Below, in pieces: positions 43,342-48,013 of a stretch of DNA of 48,013 nucleotides (the stretch's first letter is position 1; every line of letters begins with the position of its first letter). Made by a program: the position numbers and the translations under genes. The notes beneath the pieces were generated by a model. That model was not told the DNA's origin. It saw only the letters and a list, made by a program, of their open reading frames with translations, and ran no database searches. The DNA comes from Streptomyces sp. (GTDB lineage: Bacteria > Actinomycetota > Actinomycetes > Streptomycetales > Streptomycetaceae), in contig JABFVM010000590.1 of assembly GCA_013362785.1 (NCBI GenBank), positions 1-48,013 of the forward strand, in the 5' to 3' direction.

Positions 43342-44253
43342 ATGGCGGACACAAGGGTCGAAGGCGGCGACGGAGGAGGCGGAGGCGGAGGGATCAGAAC
43401 CTTCCCCTTCCCCGTCGAACTGAGCGTCGGCGGCGTCGGAATGCAGATCGGCCCGATGGACGGCACCGGCCACACCTGGCACGCCGACGAGGCGCCGCTC
43501 GAACGCGTACACCGCATCGACTTCCACGTCGTGATGCTCTTCAGCGCCGGCCCCGTACGCCACATGATCGACTTCACGGAGTACGAGGCGGGCGCCGGCG
43601 ACCTGCTGTGGATCCGCCCCGGACAGGTTCATCGTTTCTCACGGACGAGCGAGTACCGGGGGATCGTCCTGGCCATGCAGCCGGGTTTCCTGCCGCGCGC
43701 CACGGTCGAGGCGACCGGCCTCTACCGCTACGACCTCCCGCCCCTGCTCCGCCCCGACGAAGCCCAGCTCGGCGCTCTGCGGTCGTCGCTGGCCCAACTC
43801 CGAAGCGAGTACGAGGACACGACGACCCTCCCGCTGAGCCTGCACACCGCCGTCCTGCGCCACTCGCTGACGGCGTTCCTGCTGCGCCTGGCCCATCTCG
43901 CCGCGAGCTCGGCGGAGGCAGCGCGCCGGCAGGGCGACACGACCTTCACCCTGTTCCGGGACGCGGTGGAGAAGGGCTTCGCCACCAACCACAGCGTCAG
44001 CGCCTACGCCGACCAGCTCGGCTACTCGCGCCGCACCCTCGTCCGCGCGGTCCGCGCCGCCACCGGTGAGACCCCCAAGGGGTTCATCGACAAGCGGGTC
44101 GTCCTGGAGGCGAAGCGGCTGCTCGCCCACACGGACACGCCGATCGGGCGGGTGGGAGCGGCGGTCGGGTTCCCGGACGCCGCGAACTTCTCCAAGTTCT
44201 TTCACCAGCACACCGAGATGACACCGGCGGCGTTCCGTGCGGAGCTTCGCTGA
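43342..44253 (+). CDS. AraC-family transcriptional regulator
   Basis: From the ATG at 43342 the protein has 303 residues; an upstream reading to 43249 is possible but would cross most of the promoter region. A Gly-rich N-terminal stretch (GGDGGGGGGG) precedes a cupin-like sensing domain (YEAGAGDLLWIRPGQVHRFS). The C-terminal two HTHs are SVSAYADQLGYSRRTLVRAV and PIGRVGAAVGFPDAANFSKF. It is divergent from the pentose phosphate operon across 177 bp, so it could regulate that operon or itself. AraC proteins usually bind direct repeats, so the palindrome may belong to another protein. Confidence 0.88.
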   Translation: MADTRVEGGDGGGGGGGIRTFPFPVELSVGGVGMQIGPMDGTGHTWHADEAPLERVHRIDFHVVMLFSAGPVRHMIDFTEYEAGAGDLLWIRPGQVHRFSRTSEYRGIVLAMQPGFLPRATVEATGLYRYDLPPLLRPDEAQLGALRSSLAQLRSEYEDTTTLPLSLHTAVLRHSLTAFLLRLAHLAASSAEAARRQGDTTFTLFRDAVEKGFATNHSVSAYADQLGYSRRTLVRAVRAATGETPKGFIDKRVVLEAKRLLAHTDTPIGRVGAAVGFPDAANFSKFFHQHTEMTPAAFRAELR

Positions 44254-44368
44254 CGCCCGGGCCCGCCGGGATCCGGCCGTCCTCACGTGGTGCTGACAGC
44301 CTCGTCCCATAATCTCGTGCCTGGAGACGCCGGACGCCGGACGTCGTATCCGCCGTGAGGAGGCGAGG

Positions 44369-45205
44369 GTGCTCGGAAGTGGCACGCGATTGCTCGCGGG
44401 CGCCGTGATCGTGGCCTGTGTGGTGCTCGCCGGCCCCAGTGCGCCGGACGGCCCCCTCTTCGGCCGGTCAAAGCCCGTCGAGGCCGTCAAGGACGTCGTG
44501 CCGAACCGGGTCATGACGTGGAACATCTGCAACCCCTGCGGGACGAGCAACGTCGACCGGGCGGCGGAGATCGCCAAGTACGCGCCCCAGGTCATCGGCC
44601 TGCAAGAAGCATGTGTGCGGGACGTCGAGGCGATCCGGAACCATCTGGAGAACCTGCACGGGCTGGTCTACCACGTCGAGTACGGGACGGTGCTGCGGAA
44701 CTGGGGCCGCTGCGGGGGAGTGCCGTGGAATCCGGGGGCCTACGGCCAGGCGATCCTCTCGGCGGCACCGATGACCGGCCATGTGGCCGTGGAATACCCC
44801 GACGGCGGTTCCGAGGACCGCGGGTACATGGCGGTCACCACCAAGGTGGGCGGACAGTCCGTCCGGGTCTTCAACACGCACCTCGCGCACCGGCGTCAAG
44901 AGGCGGTCCGGGCACGGCAGATCGGCGTACTCGCCAAGGAAGTCGCCCGCCAGGACCGTGCGATCGTCCTCGGCGACTTCAACGCCGTGCCCGACGCCCC
45001 CGAACTCGCCGGGATGTGGGCACTGGCAGCGGACGCGGACCCCCAGTGCCGTGCCTCGCAGACCGGCACCTGCGAGACGACCACCGACTGGCAGGCCAAG
45101 TTCGACTACGTGTTCCTGCGCGGCATCGCCCCGCGTGAGCACGGGGTGCATCAGACCGAGGCCTCGGACCACGACCTGTTCCGCGCCGACCTGGACCTCG
45201 CCTAA
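44369..45205 (+). CDS. exported endonuclease/exonuclease/phosphatase (EEP) family protein
   Basis: The protein has 278 residues; the GTG start is preceded by GGAGG. The N-terminal segment LLAGAVIVACVVLAG is a signal peptide or anchor. The EEP fold shows RVMTWNICN, QVIGLQEAC (metal Glu), FNTHLAHRRQEAVRARQIG, IVLGDFNAVPDAPEL and EASDHDLFRADL (terminal catalytic His). Members hydrolyse phosphodiesters in DNA, sphingomyelin or inositol lipids; the small size suggests a nuclease or lipid phosphodiesterase acting outside the cell. Cysteines in CNPCG, RCGG and CRASQTGTC may form disulfides. Its TAA stop overlaps the TAG stop of the convergent MFS gene in the four bases CTAA. Confidence 0.85.
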   Translation: MLGSGTRLLAGAVIVACVVLAGPSAPDGPLFGRSKPVEAVKDVVPNRVMTWNICNPCGTSNVDRAAEIAKYAPQVIGLQEACVRDVEAIRNHLENLHGLVYHVEYGTVLRNWGRCGGVPWNPGAYGQAILSAAPMTGHVAVEYPDGGSEDRGYMAVTTKVGGQSVRVFNTHLAHRRQEAVRARQIGVLAKEVARQDRAIVLGDFNAVPDAPELAGMWALAADADPQCRASQTGTCETTTDWQAKFDYVFLRGIAPREHGVHQTEASDHDLFRADLDLA

Positions 45206-46479
45206 GTCGCCGCTCCGGTACCGGACGTCGCCGGACGCCGCGTCTCGTACATGCGTACCGCCACGACCAGGCCCGAGGCGGCCGTCAGTGCCGCGACCGT
45301 CCAGATCGCCGGGGTCAGCCCGTACGCGTCGGCCAGGACTCCCGCCAGCAGCGCGCCGACCGCGAAGCCACCGTCGCGCCACAGGCGGTAGACGCCGACC
45401 GCGCGGGCCCGCCAGGCCGGGTGGGCGACATCGCCGATGACGGCGAGCAGCGTCGGGTAGACCAGCGCCGTGCCGATGCCGAGGAGGACCTGGGCGACGG
45501 CCCACACCGCGAACGTGGTCCCCTCGGCGACCAGGCCGATCGCCGCCGCCTGGAGCAGCATGCCCGCGGTGATCAGCGGTTTCCGGCCGATGTGGTCGGA
45601 CCACCAGCCGGTGACCAACTGGCCCGCACCCCACACCGCCGGATACAGCGCCGCCAGCACGCCGATCTCCGCCACCGACAGTCCGTGCGCGGCGAACAGC
45701 AGCGGGAACACGCCCCAGGCGAGCGCGTCGTTGAGGTTGTTGACCAGGCCCGCCTGACTGGCGGCCGAGAGCGCCTTGTCGGTCAGGCTGGTGCGGCGGG
45801 CGATCCGGGCGGTCGTCAACTCCCGTTCCTCCGGCGCCTGTACGGGGTGCAGCGCGGCCTCCGCCCGGGCGTGCTCGCGGGTCTCGCGGACGGCGAACAC
45901 GGACAGGCCCAGCCCTACGACGAGATACGCGGCGCCCAGCAGGAACGGCTCGGGGCGCAGACCGGCGTGCTCGGCGATCGCGCCGGTGGCCATCGCCGTG
46001 GCCGCCACCGCGCCGTATCCGGCGGCCTCGTTGAGGCCCATCGCCAGGCCCCGCCGCTCCGGGCCGGCCAGGTCGATCTTCATGATGACCGTCGTGGACC
46101 AGGTCAGGCCCTGGTTGACGCCCAGCAGGACGTTCGCGGCGACGATCCATCCCCACGACGGACCCCACGCCAGCATCGCCGGCACGGGCAGCGCGACCAG
46201 CCACCCGGCGATCAGCACCGGTCTGCGGCCGTACCGGTCGGAGAGGGTGCCCGCGAAGAAGTTGGTCACCGCCTTCGTCGTGCCGAACGCCAGGATGTAG
46301 GTGAGGGCGGCCGTGTAGGCGGACAGCCGGAAGACCTGGTCGGCGAGCAGCGGCAGCACGGTGCGCTCCTGGCCGAGCATGCCGCCGACCAGCGCGTTGA
46401 CGAGGACGAGCAGACCGAACTGGGCCAGATTGGCGCGCAGCCCGAGCCGTACGGCCCGGGTGTCGGCGTGCGGGGTCAC
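45202..46479 (-). CDS. MFS transporter coupled to the rhodanese gene
   Basis: The protein has 425 residues with about 12 hydrophobic segments. Motif A-like parts are NFFAGTLSDRYGRRPVLIAG and WWSDHIGRKPLITAG; GLNEAAGYGAVA is also typical of small-molecule MFS exporters. The GTG start overlaps the stop of the upstream rhodanese gene (GTGA), so the two are coupled. The context suggests export of a sulfur compound such as sulfite or thiosulfate, but the sequence does not prove it. Confidence 0.85.
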   Translation of the reverse strand: MTPHADTRAVRLGLRANLAQFGLLVLVNALVGGMLGQERTVLPLLADQVFRLSAYTAALTYILAFGTTKAVTNFFAGTLSDRYGRRPVLIAGWLVALPVPAMLAWGPSWGWIVAANVLLGVNQGLTWSTTVIMKIDLAGPERRGLAMGLNEAAGYGAVAATAMATGAIAEHAGLRPEPFLLGAAYLVVGLGLSVFAVRETREHARAEAALHPVQAPEERELTTARIARRTSLTDKALSAASQAGLVNNLNDALAWGVFPLLFAAHGLSVAEIGVLAALYPAVWGAGQLVTGWWSDHIGRKPLITAGMLLQAAAIGLVAEGTTFAVWAVAQVLLGIGTALVYPTLLAVIGDVAHPAWRARAVGVYRLWRDGGFAVGALLAGVLADAYGLTPAIWTVAALTAASGLVVAVRMYETRRPATSGTGAAT

Positions 46480-47834
46480 GCACCCTCCTGGAGGCGGTGG
46501 CCGGTGACCCGCGCCCAGTCGTCGGGCCCGCCCTTGAGGACGGCGACGTCATGGTCGCCAGTGCGCTGCAGGAGACTCGCGGCGGTCATCGCCCGCTCCC
46601 CGTGCGCGCAGTGCACCAGCGCACTCGACGGCGCCTCGTCCGTACGACCCTCCAGATCACCGAGCTCGATGCCGACGGCGCCGGGAATGTGCCCGGAGTC
46701 CCACTCGGACCGCTGTCGTACGTCGAGCACGCGGCGGTCGCCGACGCGGTCGGCCGCCACGAGGTCGACGGTCTCCTGTTCGCCGCCGTCGGCCGTCCAG
46801 GCGTCCATGGTCAGATGGCCGCACAGCCGCTCGTACCCGATCTTCAGGGCCTGCCAGGTGAGTTCGGCGAGATCCTGGCCGGGCGCCGTGACGAAGACGA
46901 GCGGGCTGTCGTCGGGCACCAGCCAGCCCAGCCAGGTGGCGAACTGGTCGCGCAGATGGACCGAGAGGGCCCCGGGTATGTGACCGGCGGCGAAGTCCCG
47001 GACCCGTCGGACATCGACGATCTGCGCGCCCTCGCCGAGCAGTCGACGCACCTCGGCGGGCGACAGCGCGGGCGGCACGGGCGCCGCGCCGAGCACCGTC
47101 GGACCCCGCCGGTTGACCTCGGCCAGCCGGTCGAAGTAGGCGGGGTAGGAGCCGAGGCTGCCGAGCAGCTCCCGTACGAAGCCGTCCTCGTCCGGCGCGG
47201 CGAACAGGGCGTTGGCCCGCCGTTCGGCGCCGATGGTCGAGGTGCGCTCGGCGCCCGGCGGGGCCGAACAGAAGGAACCGGCGCCGTGCGTGGGCCAGAC
47301 GGCCGTCGCGTCCGGGAGTTCGGCCAGCCGCCGCAGCGAGCGGTACTGGGCGCGGGCGAGCTCCTGCGCGCGAGCGGCGCCCAGCAGATCCGTGCGGGCG
47401 GCCGAGCCGACGATCAGCGAACCGCCGGTGAAGACCCCCAGCTCACGTGCGCCGTCCAGGAGCAGGAACGACAGGTGCTCGTCCGTGTGACCCGGGGTGG
47501 CCAGGGCCCGCAGGGTCAGCCCGCCCAGGTCCACCTCGTCGCCGTCCGACAGGGCCCGGTGCTCGAAGGCGCGGTGCCCGGCGGCGGAGGCCAGCACCGT
47601 CGCCCCGTCGTCGGCGGCGAGCTGGAGCGCGCCGGTGAGGAAGTCGGCGTGCAGATGGGTGTCGGCGGCGAAGGCGACGGTCAGGCCCCGCCGCCCGGCC
47701 TCGGTGCGCAGGGCCCGCAGATCACGGCTCGCGTCCACCGCCAGGGCGCGGCCGTCACCCAGGTCGACGAGGTAGGCGCTGTTGCCGAGGCCGGTGTCGA
47801 CCAGCGGAATCAGATGATCGTCGGCGAAGCCCAT
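46476..47834 (-). CDS. metallo-beta-lactamase fold protein with two rhodanese domains
   Basis: From the ATG at 47834, preceded by GGAGGAC, the protein has 452 residues. The MBL domain (1-240) has THLHADF (His60, His62, Asp64) and TPGHTDEHLSF (His116). Phe65 and Gly138 (VFTGGSLIVG) replace the His and the metal-binding Asp that persulfide dioxygenases such as ETHE1 carry. Rhodanese 1 (about 255-345) has VDVRRVRDFAAGHIPGALSV but no Cys in its loop. Rhodanese 2 has VLDVRQRSEWDSGHIPGAVG and Cys409 in CAHGER, so it can carry a persulfide. It is coupled to the MFS gene and divergent from an ArsR gene. The role is probably sulfane-sulfur handling. Confidence 0.87.
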   Translation of the reverse strand: MGFADDHLIPLVDTGLGNSAYLVDLGDGRALAVDASRDLRALRTEAGRRGLTVAFAADTHLHADFLTGALQLAADDGATVLASAAGHRAFEHRALSDGDEVDLGGLTLRALATPGHTDEHLSFLLLDGARELGVFTGGSLIVGSAARTDLLGAARAQELARAQYRSLRRLAELPDATAVWPTHGAGSFCSAPPGAERTSTIGAERRANALFAAPDEDGFVRELLGSLGSYPAYFDRLAEVNRRGPTVLGAAPVPPALSPAEVRRLLGEGAQIVDVRRVRDFAAGHIPGALSVHLRDQFATWLGWLVPDDSPLVFVTAPGQDLAELTWQALKIGYERLCGHLTMDAWTADGGEQETVDLVAADRVGDRRVLDVRQRSEWDSGHIPGAVGIELGDLEGRTDEAPSSALVHCAHGERAMTAASLLQRTGDHDVAVLKGGPDDWARVTGHRLQEGA

Positions 47835-47900
47835 GGGGTCCTCCACTGCCACGGTACGAGCCGGGTGGCCCATCCGCCCACCCTTCACATCTCTGTCTTA

Positions 47901-47920
47901 CAATATTCCATGGAAGTTTG
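47901..47920. promoter_or_regulatory. 20-bp palindrome, probable ArsR operator
   Basis: CAATATTCCATGGAAGTTTG has a 10-bp perfect core TTCCATGGAA and outer CAA/TTG arms. It lies just upstream of the ArsR ribosome site and 67 bp before the rhodanese gene, so it can control both directions. Confidence 0.72.
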
Positions 47921-47929
47921 GAGGATGCC

Positions 47930-48013
47930 ATGGGAGACGTGGCACGCAAAGCCGCCCTGTACGACGCCTTCGCCCGCACCGGCAAGGCGCTGAGCAGCGG
48001 AAAACGCCTGGAA
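47930..48013 (+). CDS. ArsR-family regulator, N-terminus only
   Basis: The ATG at 47930 follows GGAGG by 5 nt and opens a frame that runs off the window after 28 residues: MGDVARKAALYDAFARTGKA, then LSSGKRLE. This matches the N-terminal helix of ArsR/SmtB proteins, especially those that carry a C-terminal rhodanese domain and sense sulfane sulfur. It is divergent from the MBL-rhodanese/MFS operon across a palindrome. The rest of the gene is outside the window, so the rhodanese part cannot be confirmed. An overlapping ATG at 47925 is in another frame and has no protein-like continuation. Confidence 0.75.
   Translation, partial: MGDVARKAALYDAFARTGKALSSGKRLE

Noticed and set aside
44254..44368. 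Promoter or hairpin in the AraC-EEP gap
   Set aside because: CTGACA and CATAAT are present but only 9 bp apart, and the GC-rich inverted stretches near 44260 are imperfect; not enough to call.
47925..47993. Overlapping ATG at 47925 as the ArsR start
   Set aside because: It lies in another frame that ends after about 20 codons with no ArsR similarity.

Overview
The window is very GC-rich, with strong third-position G/C bias, GTG starts, 1-8 base stop/start overlaps and families typical of Streptomyces: an AfsR-like STAND protein, an F420-type PPOX oxidoreductase, OpcA next to Zwf, and an ArsR gene beside rhodanese proteins. I read it as a Streptomyces chromosome segment. All calls come from reading the sequence; no database search was run. 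I found no tRNA, rRNA, CRISPR array, transposase or integrase.

Layout. (1) 1-3454: a creatininase-family amidohydrolase (cut by the window start) diverges from a GTP cyclohydrolase II whose active-site Tyr is Met, followed by an ornithine-cyclodeaminase-like gene and an FAD amine oxidase carrying a TTA codon. (2) 3476-7254: a serine hydrolase, then a TetR/MFS pair divergent from a PPOX-class enzyme, with two clear operators between. (3) 7335-9434: a STAND/TPR protein with a degenerate P-loop. (4) 9421-23553: a carbohydrate region with a GT-B-like protein, a secreted GH31 glycosidase and two divergent operons. These carry three glycosyltransferase genes, a UDP-sugar dehydrogenase and a UDP-GlcNAc 2-epimerase, which together suggest UDP-ManNAcA supply for a surface glycopolymer. 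(5) 23688-28868: a shikimate/quinate catabolic locus (MHS transporter, TetR, NAD-type shikimate dehydrogenase, dehydroshikimate dehydratase-HPPD-like fusion) with a shared 25-bp operator in both promoters.

(6) 28875-34875: a pentapeptide/beta-helix membrane protein with a TTA codon, a 953-residue fusion of a catalase-related heme domain with a fatty-acid alpha-dioxygenase-like domain, and a divergent class 3 lipase. I propose these as an oxylipin module; this is the most unusual part of the window. (7) 34927-43164: a complete oxidative pentose phosphate operon, tkt-tal-zwf-opcA-pgi-gnd, on the minus strand, with a perfect 19-bp palindrome between it and a divergent AraC regulator. (8) 44369-48013: a secreted EEP-family phosphodiesterase/nuclease, then an MFS transporter and a metallo-beta-lactamase/double-rhodanese protein divergent from an ArsR regulator (cut by the window end) across a 20-bp palindrome, probably a sulfane-sulfur response unit.

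From memory, in S. coelicolor the homologue of the Met-type cyclohydrolase (SCO6655) lies close to the pentose phosphate operon (about SCO6658-6663). If so, regions 2 to 6 may be accessory DNA placed between two conserved blocks.
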